Source: Inia geoffrensis
Taxonomy: Eukaryota > Chordata > Mammalia > Artiodactyla > Iniidae
NCBI GenBank assembly: GCA_036417435.1
Contig: CM070905.1
Span: 17,089,592-17,153,591 of the forward strand
Reading direction: 5' to 3'
DNA: 64,000 nt
In this document: positions 23,190-34,320 of the stretch, in pieces
How the letters are laid out: each line of letters starts with the position of its first letter
Numbering within the stretch: the first letter of the stretch is position 1
Made by a program: the position numbers and the translations under genes
Notes under the pieces: generated by a model
Told to the model about the DNA's origin: nothing
Database searches by the model: none
Seen by the model: only the letters and a program-made list of their open reading frames with translations

Positions 23190-23720
23190 TACCCATAAAA
23201 CATTAGTGAAGCATTTTTGGTAGACCAGGAATTAAGCTGGGAACTGGAAAACAAAACACAGACTCTGCCCTCAAGGACTCTAGGAGCCAGCTGGGGAGAC
23301 GTGCATGCAGATTACCACTGTTAGGCCATGTAAGGGGTGCCGTTTGTAGCAGACATGAGGGGCCTTCAACCCGGATGAGTATATGAGGGAGGACGGTGGA
23401 GGAGGGGGGGCACTTCCAGGAAAGGTGGTCTCCAAGCCAAGTTGTGAAGGACAATATTAAATAGAACTTAGCCAGACAGCACAAAGGAAGTGCTTGCGGG
23501 AGGAATACAGCTTTTCTGCAAAAGCTCAAAGTCAAAGAGAAAGGACAGTGTTTGTGGAACTGCAGTGAGGGGAATGCCCAGGAAGAGAGTCCAAAACAAA
23601 AGCGGGACTTGGGCCTGGAGAGATGAGCAAGCCCAGGGGGTGGGGGGCTTTTCTGTCCTGGGTTTGTCTCTACCCCAGAGACACTGGGCTCCATGGAAAA
23701 GAATTAATAAGGGAAGTCAG
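23190..23720 (+). repeat. Possible fourth copy of the unnamed ancient repeat
   Basis: AAGCATTTTTGGTAGACCAG followed by CTGCCCTCAAGGACTCTAGG resembles the start of the copy at 14870. The remainder is less similar. A minus-strand open frame of 163 residues (23203-23694) crosses it. That frame is proline- and serine-rich with no domain, and I do not call it a gene. Confidence 0.3.
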
Positions 23721-24313
23721 CCCTAATCTTTAATGAACTTGTTTCACAACATCAGGCATATAGAACAGGCTAAAAGAGCAAGAATCCACTTTATAGGACC
23801 TGAAGTCTCTGCCAGAACCAAGGGACTAAAGTGAAAGAAAAAAAGGAAAAATTCAGACCTCAGCCCTCAACAGAGCTGCAAAAACAGGTGCCCCAGGCGA
23901 CAGAGGGGGCAGCTGCAGAGGGCCCTACATTCCCACGGTGGTCCTGGCTGCTGCCTCTAGAAAAGTGGAAGCATTGTGGACAGAAATCAGAGATGTACAG
24001 GGGGGAGCTGGCTTATTTTCCAGTCATTTCCTTCCCTCTTGTAGCTCCATCTGTTCTCCCATCACTAGTAAGTCATAGGATGCTTGTCTGATCAAAATTG
24101 ACTTTCATTTAATAAAGAACTGAATCTATGGCAAACTACAAAAGCCTTTCTACTTTGTGTCATTTATCATCATTATTTCTCCATTGTGGCAAATAATTGA
24201 CGAAATGAAAACAATTGGCCTCTAGCCTGAGCATATGTACTAAAAAAAAAAAGAAAAGTTTCATTACAATAGCATTTCTGCATACCAGAATCACAGCATC
24301 ATCTGGAAACCTT
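23721..24313. other. Unassigned non-coding sequence
   Basis: I see no gene or named repeat. An 86-residue frame at 23831-24091 begins lysine-rich and has no recognised domain. Confidence 0.55.
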
Positions 24314-24327
24314 AAAACTGATGCCTG

Positions 24328-24447
24328 GAAGAGATATGGGAACATATGTATATATATAACTGATCCACTTTGTTAAAAAGCAGAAACTAACATACCATTG
24401 TAAAGCAATTATACTCCAATAAAGATGTAAAAAAAAAAAAAAAAAAA
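24328..24447 (+). mobile_element. L1-D: 120-bp LINE-1 3' tip with 14-bp TSD
   Basis: The element starts at GAAGAGATATGGGAACATAT and runs through GTAAAGCAATTATACTCCAA, AATAAA (24418-24423) and a long A tail. It matches the last about 110 bases of L1-A and L1-E. The TSD AAAACTGATGCCTG lies at 24314-24327 and 24448-24461. The empty site CCTT/AAAAC gives TTTT/AAGG on the nicked strand. This is an extreme 5' truncation. Confidence 0.94.
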
Positions 24448-24461
24448 AAAACTGATGCCTG

Positions 24462-25144
24462 AGTCTCACCCCCAGAGATTCCCATTAAATGGGTTTGGGG
24501 TGGTTCCTGGGAATCAGTGATTATAATATACCTATTAAAGGTTCTAAGAAATCCAATTATAAAGATCAAGTCTGACAGTGTATCATCTCAAATTTCCTAA
24601 ATTTATTTCAACTATTTTTTGGCAGAACCATTCTTAATATCTAACAAAACGCTAATCTTCAGCAAAAAATAGTTTGAGAAGTGCTAGTATTTCTTTTTAA
24701 AGAAACAAATCCTGAGGAATAATTCTGTATATTTACCACTGTTTCTTATTTATGATCAATCATACTTGAATAAAAGTATGAGAGAAGCAGGGACTTTCAT
24801 TAATCCTCCTCATTTAGGTTTAATTATTTAGGTATAATTATTGTGAGACAAATGATAAGCAAATAAACAAGCATGAAGATTTCCCTCTTCTGTTAAAGAC
24901 CACCTTTTAAACAGAATAAGAAGCCCACTACCCCATGACTCTGTCTTTTGCTTATCCAGTTGAGCTATAATAAACCCTGCTCCAGGATAGCAAATAATAT
25001 TTCCTCAAAGCAAATGTCTTAATAATTTACATCTCCCCCTCATTTTTCTTATGACCTCTGGGCATAGATTTGTGATCCACAAAATAACAAGTCCATGTAA
25101 GTAACTTAATAAATATTAAATAAACCCTTTGGAGACACTACATG
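24462..25144. other. Unassigned non-coding sequence
   Basis: AT-rich, with no gene and no repeat that I can name. Confidence 0.55.
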
Positions 25145-25370
25145 ACAGTGAAAATAACACAGCCTTTTGAAGCAGCCAGACCTGAGTTTATCACATCTCC
25201 ACTACTTATTAGCTTTGTGTCCTAGGGCAAACTTACCTCTCTGATCCCAAGTTTGACTGCTAAAGTGAAGATGCCTGAAATATCTAATTTTCAGGACTCT
25301 TGGAGGACTAATATGTGTAAACTGTGTGACTTAAATATGGTACCCAATAAATATTCGTTGATTAATCAAA
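25145..25370 (+). mobile_element. MIR SINE
   Basis: The sense MIR core is recognisable: AGCCAGACCTGAGTTTATCA, TCCACTACTTATTAGCTTTG with TGTCCTAGGGCAAACTTACC, TCTGATCCCAAGTTTGACTG, and a CCAATAAATATTCGTTGATT end. It is diverged and has no TSD. Confidence 0.62.
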
Positions 25371-25882
25371 TAATTTCTAGAGTAATGACAGTTATTTTTA
25401 TCAAAAATTGTTTCAAATTTTTTTTCTGGGTATAATATGAGGCAAGGTTTAAAATACAGGTATTTTTCTCTGTTCACAAGTATTTTTGAAAGAGTGAGCT
25501 GGAAACTCAAACATCTACAGCCCTCTGATACAGTTGACATCACAGCCAAACTCTTAAATCCTCAATTTTCTGATCCTGAACAGATATTAACAATGCGTTC
25601 CTTTACATTTCTGTCTGCACAAGCATCTTAATGCCAAAGGACAGGTTAATTACCAGCCAAATTTGGAGTTATTGATGAAAACAAACATACTTTATGTCTG
25701 TTCTCAGGCTATATATATATATATTTGAATTTTATTTTATTTTATTTTTTATACAGCAGGTTATTAGTTATCCATTTTATACATATTAGTGTATACATGT
25801 AAATCCCAATCTCCCAATTCATCACAGCACCACCACCACCCCCTGCTGCTTTCCCCCCTTGGTGTCCATACGATTGTTCTCC

Positions 25883-28800
25883 GCATCTGTGTCTCAGTTT
25901 CTGCCCTGCAAACCGGTTCATCTGTACCATTTTTCTAGATTCCACATATATACATTAATATACAATATTTGTTTTTCTCCTTCTGACTTACTTCACTCTG
26001 TATGACTGTCTCTAGATTCATCCACGTCTACAAATGACCCAATTTCGTTCCTTTTTATGGCTGAGTAATACTCCATTGTATATATGTACCTCATCTTCTT
26101 TATCCCTTCATCTGTCAATGGCCATTTAGGTTGTTTCCATGACCTGGCTATTGTAAATAGTGCTGCAATGAACACTGGGGTGCATGTGTCTTTTTGAATT
26201 GTGTTTTTTTCTGGGTATACGCCCAGTAGTGGGATTGCTGGTTCATATGGTAATTCTACTTTTAGTTTTTTAAGGAACCTCCGTACTGTTCTGAATAGTG
26301 GCTGTATCAATTTGCATTCCCATTATCAGTGCAAGAGGGTTCCCTTTTCTCCACACCCTCTCCAGCATTTGTTGTTTGTAGATTTTCTGATGATGTCCAT
26401 TCTAACTGGTGTGAGGTGATACCTCACTGTGGTTTAGATTTGCATTTCTCTAATAGTTAGTGATGTTGAGCAGATTTTCATGTACTTCTTGGCCATCTGT
26501 ATGTCTTCTTTGGAGAAATGTCTATTTAGGCCTTCTGCTCATTTTTGGATTGGGTTAGTGTTTTTTTTAATATTGAGCTGCATGAGCTGTTTATACATTT
26601 TGGAGATTAATCCTTTGTCCATTGATTAGTTTGCAAATATTTTCTCCCATTCTGAGGGTTGTCTTTTCGTCTCGTTTGTAGGTTCCTTTGCTCTGCAAAA
26701 GCTTTTAAGTTTCACTAGGTCCCATTTGTTCATTTTTATTTCCATTACTCTAGGAGGCAGATCAAAAAAGATCTTGCTGTGATTTATGTCAAAAAGTGTT
26801 CTTCCTATGTTTTCCTCTAAGAGTTTTATAGTGTCCAGTCTTACATGTAGGTCTCTAATCCATTCTGAGTTTATTTTGGTGTATGGTGTTAGGGAGTGTT
26901 CTAATTTCATTCTTTTACATGTAGCTGTCCAGTTTTCCCAGCACCACTTATTGAAGAGGCTGTCTTTTCTCCATTGTATATCCTTGCCTCCTTTGTCATA
27001 GATTAGTTGACCATAGGTGTGTGGGTTTATCTCTGGGCTTTCTATCCTATTCCATTGATCTATATTTCTGTTTCTGTGCCAGTACCATGTTGTCTTGATT
27101 ACTGTGGCGTTGTAGTATAGTCTGAAGTCAGGGAGTCTGATTCCTCCAGCTCCGATTTTTTCCCCCCAAGACCACTTTGGCTATTCGGGGTCTTTAGTGT
27201 CTCCATACAAATTTTAAGATTTTTTGTTTTAGTCCTGTAAAAAAAAATGTTATTGGTAATTTGAAAGGGATTTCATTGAATCTGTAGATTTCTTTGGGTA
27301 GTATAGTCATTTTCACAATATTGATTCTTCCAGTCCAAGAACATGGTCTCTCTCTCCATCTGTTGGTATCATCTTTAATTTCTTTCAGCAGTGTCTTATA
27401 GTTTTCTACATACAGTTCTTTTGTCTTCCTAGGTAGCTTTATCCCTAGGTATTTTATTCTTTTTGTTGCAATGGTAAATGGGAGTGTTTCCTTAATTTCT
27501 CTTTCAGATTTTTCAGCATTAGTGTATAGGAATGCAAGAGATTTCTGTGCATTAATTTTGTATCCTGCAACTTCACCAAATTCATTGATTAGCTCTAATA
27601 GTTTTCTGGTAGCATCTTTAGGACTCTCTATGTATAGTATCATGTCATCTGCAAACAGTGACAGTTTTACTTCTTCTTTTCCAATTTGTATTCCTTTTAC
27701 TTCTTTTTCTTCTCTGATTGCCATGGCTAGGACTTCCAAAACTACGTTGCATAATAATGATGCGAATGGATATCCTTGTCTTGTTCCTGATCTTAGAGGA
27801 AAAGCTTTCAGTTTTTCACCATTGAGAATGATGTTTGCTGTGGGTTTGTCGTATATGGTCTTTATTATGTTGAGGTAGGTTCCCTCTAGGCCCACTTTCT
27901 GGAGAGTTTTTATCGTAAATGGGTGTTGAATTTTGTCAAAAGCTTTTTCTGCATCTATTGAGATGATCATATGGTTTTTATTCTTCAGTTTGTTAATATG
28001 GTGTATCACAATTATTGACTTGTGAGTATTGAAGAATCCTTGCATCCCTGGGATAAATCCCACTTGATCACGGTGTATGATCCTTTTAATGTGTTGTTGG
28101 ATTCTGTTTGCTAGTATTTGGTTGAGGATTTTTGCATCTATATTCATCAGTGATATTGATCTGTAATTTTGTTTTTTTGTAGTATCTTTGTTGGGTTTTG
28201 ATATCAGGGTGATGGTGGCCTCATAGAATGAGTTTGGGAGTGCTCCTTCCTCTGCAATTTTCTGGAAGAGTGTGAGAAGGATGGGTGTTAGCTCTTCTCT
28301 AAATGTTTGATAGAATTCACCTGTGAAGCCATCTGGTCCTGGACTTTTGTTTGCTGGAAGATTTTTAATCACAGTTTCAATTTCATGACTTGTGACTGGT
28401 CTGTTCATATCTTCTATTTCTTCCTGGTTCAGTCTTGGAATGTTATACCTTTCTAAGAATTTGTCCATTTTTTCCAGGTTGTCCATTTTATTGGCATAGT
28501 TACTTGTAGTAGTCTCCTAGGATGCTTTGTATTTCTGTGGTGTCTGTTGTTAACTTCTCCTTTTTCACTTCTAATTTTATTGATTTGAGTCCTCTCCCTC
28601 TTTTTCTTGATGAGTCTGGCTAATGGTTTATCAATTTTGTTTATCTTCTCAAAGAACCACCTTTTATTTTTATTGATCTTTGCTGTTGTTTTCTTTGTTT
28701 CTATTTCTTTTATTGCTGATCTGATCTGTATGATTTCTTTCCTTCTACTAACTTTGGGTTTTGTTTGTTCTTCTTTCTCTAGTTCCTTTAGGTGTAAGGT

Positions 28801-29748
28801 TACATTGTTTATTTGAGATTTTTCTTATTTCTTAATGTAGGCTTGTATTGCTATAAACTTCCCTCTTAGAACTGCTTTTGCCACATCCCATAGGTTTTGG
28901 ACAGTCGTGTTTTCATTGTCATTTGTTTCCAGGTATTTTTTTATTTTCTCTTTGATTTCTTCAGTGACCTCTTGGTTATTTAGTAACATATTGTTTACCT
29001 TCCAGGTGTTTGTGGTTTTTACATTTTTTCCCCTGTAATTGATTTCTAATCTCATAGCATTGTGGTCTGACAAGATGCCTGATATGATTTCAATTTTCTT
29101 AAATTTACTGAGGCTTTTTTTGTGACCCAAGATGTGATCTATCCTGGAGAATGTCCCGTGTGCACTTGAGAAGAAAGTGTAATCTGCTGTTTTTGGATGG
29201 AATGTCCTATAAATATCAATTAAACCTATCTGGTGTATTGTGTCATTTAAAGTTTGTGTGTCCTTAGTAATTTTCTCTTTGGATGATCTGTCCATTGGTT
29301 TAAGTGCGGTGTTAAAGTCCCCCACTATTATTGTGTTACTGTCGATTTCCTCTTTTATAGCTATTAGCAGTTGCCTTATGTATTGAGGTGCCCCTATGCT
29401 GGGAGCATATATATTTATAATTGTTATATCCTCTTCTTGAATTGATCACTTGATCATTATGTAGTGCCCTTCCTTATCTCTTGTAACATTTTTTTATTTT
29501 AAAGTCTATTTTATCTGATATGAGTATTGCTAGTCCAGCTTTCTTTTGATTCCCATTTGCATGGAATATCTTTTTCCATCCCCTCACTTTCAGTCTGTAT
29601 GTGTCCCAGGTCTGAAGTGGGTCTCTTTTAGACAGCATATATATGGGTCTTGTTTTTGTATCCATTCAGCAAGACTGTGTCTTTTGGTTGTAGAATTTAA
29701 TCCATTCATGTTTAAGGTAATTATCACTATGTATGCTCCTTTGACCAT
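25883..29748 (-). pseudogene. L1-B ORF2, broken
   Basis: The ORF2 start codon is kept at 29748-29746. The endonuclease start is broken near 29665-29474, where the QETHF region has become unreadable. The next frame (29325-28825, 166 residues) begins at [14 protein letters not shown] and keeps [12 protein letters not shown]. The main reverse-transcriptase frame (28486-27194, 430 residues) has [11 protein letters not shown] near its start and [10 protein letters not shown]. Later pieces at 26910-26626 and 26310-25993 carry the thumb and C-terminal region. The usual stop region near 25883 reads CGG instead of TAG. Many frameshifts make it non-functional. Confidence 0.91.
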
Positions 29749-29806
29749 TTTCTTAATTGTTTTGGGTTTCTTTTTGTAGGTCCTTTTCTTCTCTTGTGGT
29801 TCCCAC

Positions 29807-30703
29807 TTAGAGAAGTTCCTTTAACATTTGTTGTAGAGGTGCTTGGTGGTGCTGAATTCTCTTAGCTTTTGCTTGCCTGTAAAGCTTTTGATTTCTACAT
29901 CGAATCTGCATTAGATCCTTGCTGGGTAGAGTAATCTTGGTTGTAGGTTCTTCCCTTTCATCACTTTAAATATATCATGCCACTCCCTTCTGGCTTGTAG
30001 AGTTTCTGCTGAGAAATCAGCTGTTAACCTTATGGCAGTTCCCTTTTATGTTATTTGTGATTTTTCCCCTGTTGCTTTCAATAATTTTTCTTTGTCTTTA
30101 ATTTTTGTCAATTTGATTACTATGTGTCTTGGTGTGTTTCTCCTTGGGTTTATCCTGCCTGGGACTCTCTGCGCTTCCTGGACTTGGGTGACTATTTCCT
30201 TTCCCATGTTAGGGAAGTTTTTGACTATAATTTCTTCAAGTATTTTCTCAGGTCCTTTCTCTCTCTCTTCTCCTCTGGGGCCCTTATAATGCGAATGTTG
30301 TTATATTTAATGTTGTCCCAGATGTCTCTTAGGCTGTCTTTATTTCTTTTCATTCTTTTTTCTGTTCCGCAGCAGTAAATTCCACAATTCTGTTTTCTAG
30401 GTCACTTATCCGTTCTTCTGCCTCAGTTATTCTGTTATTGATTCCTTCTAGTGTAGTTTTCATTTCAGTTATTGTATTGTTCATCTCTGTTCTTTTGTTC
30501 TTTATTTCTTCTAGGTCTTTGTTAAACATTTCTTGCATCTTCTCCATCTCTGCCTCCATTCTGTTTCCAAGGTCCTGGATCATCTTCACTATCATTATTC
30601 TGAATTCTTTTTCTGGAAGGTTGCCTATCTCCACTTCATTTAGTTGTTTTTCTGGGGTTTTATCTTGTTCCTTCATCTGGTACATAGTCCTCTGCCTTTT
30701 CAT
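29807..30703 (-). pseudogene. L1-B ORF1, broken
   Basis: ATG at 30703 opens MKRQRTMYQMKEQDKTPEKQ, followed by the coiled coil (LPEKEFRIMIVKMIQDLGN, EAEERISDLENRIVE). The first frame ends at 30350 (117 residues). The rest continues in shifted frames to the C-terminal domain and a TAA at 29809-29807. The spacer to ORF2 is 58 bases, as in L1-A and L1-E. It is useful as evidence for the full ORF1 N terminus that is damaged in the other two copies. Confidence 0.88.
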
Positions 30704-30813
30704 CTTGTCTATCTTTCTGTGAATGTGGTTTTTGTTCCACAGGCTGCAGGATTGTAGTTCTTCTTGCTTCTGCTGTCTGCCCTCTGGTGGATGAGGCTAT
30801 CTCTCAGGCTATA

Positions 30814-31165
30814 CTTTTGAGAAATAATATTTAAAGACCAAAGAAATTGGAGGGAAGAAAACCCTGCAAATATCTGTTCCAAATCAGATCTAATACCCAG
30901 AACACTCCAATCCCAGTAGCTCACTTCTTTGAGTAGATGACAAGGCTGTTTTTTCTATGTTCTTAGAGACCAAATGTAAACTAACCTGAGGTATAAATAT
31001 AATGAATAAGGTATTCCATCTCATGAGGTAATTTACATTGCTATTGATTAAAGATTTCTTCAACTGTGACCACTCACATGTTTCCAGATGGATTTCTGTT
31101 CTGTGCCACTTTATAAATGAATTGAGAAGAAAGAGTTTTCTTCTGTGATTCAAACTCCCTGACAC
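30814..31165. other. Unassigned spacer between L1-B and L1-C
   Basis: Unique-looking sequence of about 350 bases. I see no gene or repeat in it. Confidence 0.55.
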
Positions 31166-31180
31166 TAAAGAACCCTTCAA

Positions 31181-31643
31181 CTGGGCATATACCCAGAGAA
31201 AACCATAATTCAAAAAGGCACATGCACCCCAATGTTCATTGCAGCACTATTTAAAATAGCCAGGTCATGGAAGCAACATAAATGCCCATCAACAGATGAA
31301 CGGATAAAAAAAGAAATGGTACATATATACAATGGAGTATTACTCAGCCATAAAAAGCAATGAAATTGGGTCATTTGTAGAGACATGGATGGACCTAGAG
31401 ACTGTCATACAGAGTGAAGCATGTCAGAAAGAGATAAACAAATATCGTATATTAACACATATATGTGGAATCTAGAAAAATGGTACAGATAAACCAGTTT
31501 GGAAGGCAGAAATAGAGACACAGATGTAGAGAACAATTGCATGGACACCAAGTGGGGAAAGTGGTGTGGGGGGGGGGTGGGATGAATAGGGAGATTGGGA
31601 CTGACATATATACACTAATATGTACAAAATAGATGCTGTATAA

Positions 31644-31674
<31 letters not shown>

Positions 31675-31703
31675 AATTCAAAAAAATTTTTAATTTTTTT
31701 AAA
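31181..31703 (+). mobile_element. L1-C: LINE-1 3' fragment with 15-bp TSD
   Basis: The fragment starts inside the ORF2 C-terminal region (CTGGGCATATACCCAGAGAA) and continues through GTGAAGCATGTCAGAAAGAG and the G-rich 3' UTR to GATGCTGTATAATAAATAAA. It ends in an (AAAT)n tail followed by an AATTC-containing tract and more A/T. The TSD TAAAGAAYCCTTCAA (31166-31180 with C, 31704-31718 with T) has one mismatch. The 3' UTR is of the L1-B type. Confidence 0.94.
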
Positions 31704-31759
31704 TAAAGAATCCTTCAATTGCTTTCCTTTGGGTTAGAGGTTAAAGTTGAAAAAAAATT

Positions 31760-32490
31760 TATAATTCTTTTTCTTAACAGCTTTATTGAGGAATAACTGA
31801 CATACAAAAAACTATAGATAGTTAACATATACAACCTGTGAGTCTGAGATAAGTATACACCCCTGAAGCCCTCATTATTATCAATACCATAACCTTATCC
31901 ATCATCTCCAAAAGTTTTCACCACCCCTTTTTCTTTTTTGAGGTTTGTTTTTTCCTCCTTTTTTGATAAGACCATTTAACATAAGATCTACTCATTTAGC
32001 AAATTTTTAAGTATTCAATATGGAATTATTAATCATAAGCCCTATTGTGTACAGATCTCCAGAAATTATTCTGTAAAGTGGAAACTTTGTACCTTTTGAC
32101 CAACATTTCCCCATTCCCTGCCTTCCTCCCTGGCAATCACCATTTTATGCTCTGCTTCTATATGTTTGACTATTTTAGATTCCACATATAAGTGAAATCA
32201 TGCAGTATCTGTCTTTCTGTCTGGCTTATTTCACTTAGCATCATGTCCTTCAGATCCATCCCTAGTGTTGCAAATGGCAGGATTTCCATCTTTTTTAAGG
32301 ATAAATAATATTCTATCATATGTATATACCACATTTTTTCAATGTGTTCATCTGTCAGTGGACACTTAGGTCGCTTCCTTGTCTTGGTTATTGTCAATAA
32401 TGCTGCAATGAACATGGGAGTGCAGATATCTCTTTGAGATTCAGATTTCAATTCTTCTGGATATATGCCCCAAAGTCAGATTGCCAAAAA
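31760..32490 (-). mobile_element. Old L1M 3' part
   Basis: On +, AACAGCTTTATTGAGGAATA with ACTGACATACAAAAAAC is the antisense start of an L1M 3' UTR. After that come TGACTATTTTAGATTCCACA, TTCTGTCTGGCTTATTTCAC and AATAATGCTGCAATGAACAT, which is antisense ORF2 C terminus. It is older and more diverged than L1-B. A 93-residue minus frame at 32170-32451 is a remnant of the ORF2 C terminus. Confidence 0.75.
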
Positions 32491-32519
32491 TCCTTCACAT
32501 GTCCTAGAGAACCAACTTT

Positions 32520-32910
32520 CCAATCTTACAAACTCTTGCCACTCACCCTCCACTCATTTCTAAGTCTTCATACTCCAGTCATATTACACTACCCTTTCCT
32601 CGAATTTTCCTGCTCACCTTAGACCCTCCTAACCTCTGCCAGGATTATATTCTACCTCTCCCTGAATTAACTAGCACTTATTCAGTCCCCTTTGATCTTC
32701 TCTTTGCCATATCCCTGCTGGGTTGTGTGTCCCTGTTAGTCATTCTGATGATGTCCTTTATGACACTCACCATTTCTTAATCCAAATCTACTTTCTTTAT
32801 AAACTGTAAGCTCCTTGAGAGCTGGGGCTTTTCCTGTCTTATTCAACATTATAACCAGCATCAACAGAATATATTTTGATAAATAAATGAACATGATGAA
32901 TAAAGAATAA
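32520..32910 (+). mobile_element. LINE-2 3' part
   Basis: The 3' half reads TGTAAGCTCCTTGAGAGCTG with GGGCTTTTCCTGTC, then ATATTTTGATAAATAAATGA. This is typical L2 3' end wording, diverged. The first half (32520-32750) fits loosely. Confidence 0.55.
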
Positions 32911-34097
32911 GCTAGGGAAGAAGTTGCACTTTTAACCTGCTTTCAGCTTTTTCTGATCTTGCTACTAACCTCACAGAAGGGAAAGGAAAAGAAAGAATGT
33001 GCTATTTGTAGCACATATTTTTTTTGTGTGAGCTGTATCTTAATGTACAAGTAATTTCACAGGCATCAGTCAGATTTTTTACTCCAAGAGGCTGCTTCAA
33101 GAAAGGCTTTAATTTTTAATATTCTACTTCTTCAAATAATAAGAAACGTAATTAGCATCCCATGTTTGTTCAATAAAATGTATGTAGTATGTAATTACTA
33201 GCCATGGTAGTACAGACTGAAAATAATTTATTAAGTAAACACAGTTAAGTGTCTTACTGTGCATATTTTTCAATAAAGAGCCTGATTTTATGAATCAGCT
33301 GTCAGTCAATGCTCTTGTTAATTTTCTTCTGCAAGTGTGCTTTATCCACTTTTAAAATTTTAAATGAATCAAATGTACAAAATAAAATAGAATAGACTTT
33401 ATTACATTTCTGTTCATCCTTTACTTATGTTTAATAGTGAAAGCCTGCTGGTGAGGATGGACCTGTGTCAGCAGTCATCCTTAGTTATAGCCATAAAAAC
33501 CCACAATTCAAAATCATCATAAAAGAGCAACCTAGTTTCCTGTGAAAGAATAGTCAACCATTATTTTAAATTAAGTGCCATATTTTAAATTTAAATTAAG
33601 CCCATAAACCTTAATTTTTATGAGCATCACTGTTTATATCTCAGCAGATCTATAAAATGGTAAGGTAGATGCAACTACTATGAAATCAAAGCTATAAAGT
33701 CTCACCTTGGTGGTGCCAACTAATAAGTAGCTGGTTTATGTAGAAAGAAAACTATGTGCATCCTAGGGAGACAAAGTATGTCTCATTAAACTGAACTGAA
33801 GCCACTTGCTCATGATTGCTTGTTATAAACACTTTAGAACATTCATCCTAGATTCTTAAGGGCCTTATCACCCCTTGACTCTCCATGTCAATCATGGGAT
33901 CCACTCTTTTTCTTTTTCTTTCTTTTAGCTTTGTAAGCTTAATTGCCTATGCTTTTTCATGCCTATTTGTTTCAACTAAAATAATGTTAATTATGTTAGG
34001 CCCCAGGTTGACAATAAAGGGTAGAATGGGGTTTCACAGACTCCACCATGCAGAAATAATTTTATATCTTCCAAAAATACATGTATGCAATATAGTA
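32911..34097. other. Unassigned non-coding sequence
   Basis: Very AT-rich. There is an A/T palindromic patch at about 33560-33600 (TTTTAAATTTAAATTAAG). I see no gene and no nameable repeat. Confidence 0.55.
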
Positions 34098-34320
34098 TGA
34101 TGGAGAGTCCCCAGACTCATAGTCATAGGAAAACTTTGATTTAAATCTCAGGTTTGCTATTAAGTGACTGCTCTGTGTCCTTAAATAAGTAATTTAAACC
34201 TGCAGGTCTATTTTTTTTTCTCACTATTCATATGAGGGCTAAATAAGGTTTTATATATAATATGATTATTGTGGTGCCCAGCAAATGGTAAATGCTCAAG
34301 ATATTTTAGTTATACATTAT
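34098..34320 (+). mobile_element. MIR SINE, diverged
   Basis: The order of MIR landmarks is kept: GGAGAGTCCCCAGACTCATA, ATTTAAATCTCAGGTTTGCT, TAAGTGACTGCTCTGTGTCC, and GGTGCCCAGCAAATGGTAAA with TGCTCAAG. It is old and has no TSD. Confidence 0.58.

Larger units (their letters stand above)
25714..30801 (-). mobile_element. L1-B: 5'-truncated LINE-1 on minus strand
   Basis: This is an L1 of about 5.1 kb in reverse orientation. It holds ORF1 (30703 down to 29807), ORF2 (29748 down to about 25883) and a 3' UTR that ends near 25740 with CCTGCTGTATAAAAAATAAA (minus strand). The TSD TCTCAGGCTATA lies at 25702-25713 and 30802-30813. Truncation is about 100 bases upstream of the ORF1 ATG, so the promoter is missing. 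The 3' UTR and ORF1 start (MKRQR) differ from L1-A and L1-E but match the L1-C 3' end, which marks a different subfamily. The empty site (GCTATA/CTTTTG) is not a canonical TTTT/AA. Confidence 0.95.

Noticed and set aside
23203..23694. Open frame of 163 residues on minus
   Set aside because: Proline/serine-rich low-complexity text, no recognisable family, and overlap with a probable old repeat. A chance frame is the simpler reading.
31166..31718. Considered L1-C as part of L1-B split by a rearrangement
   Set aside because: L1-C has its own 15-bp TSD, opposite orientation and overlapping 3' UTR content, so it is an independent insertion.
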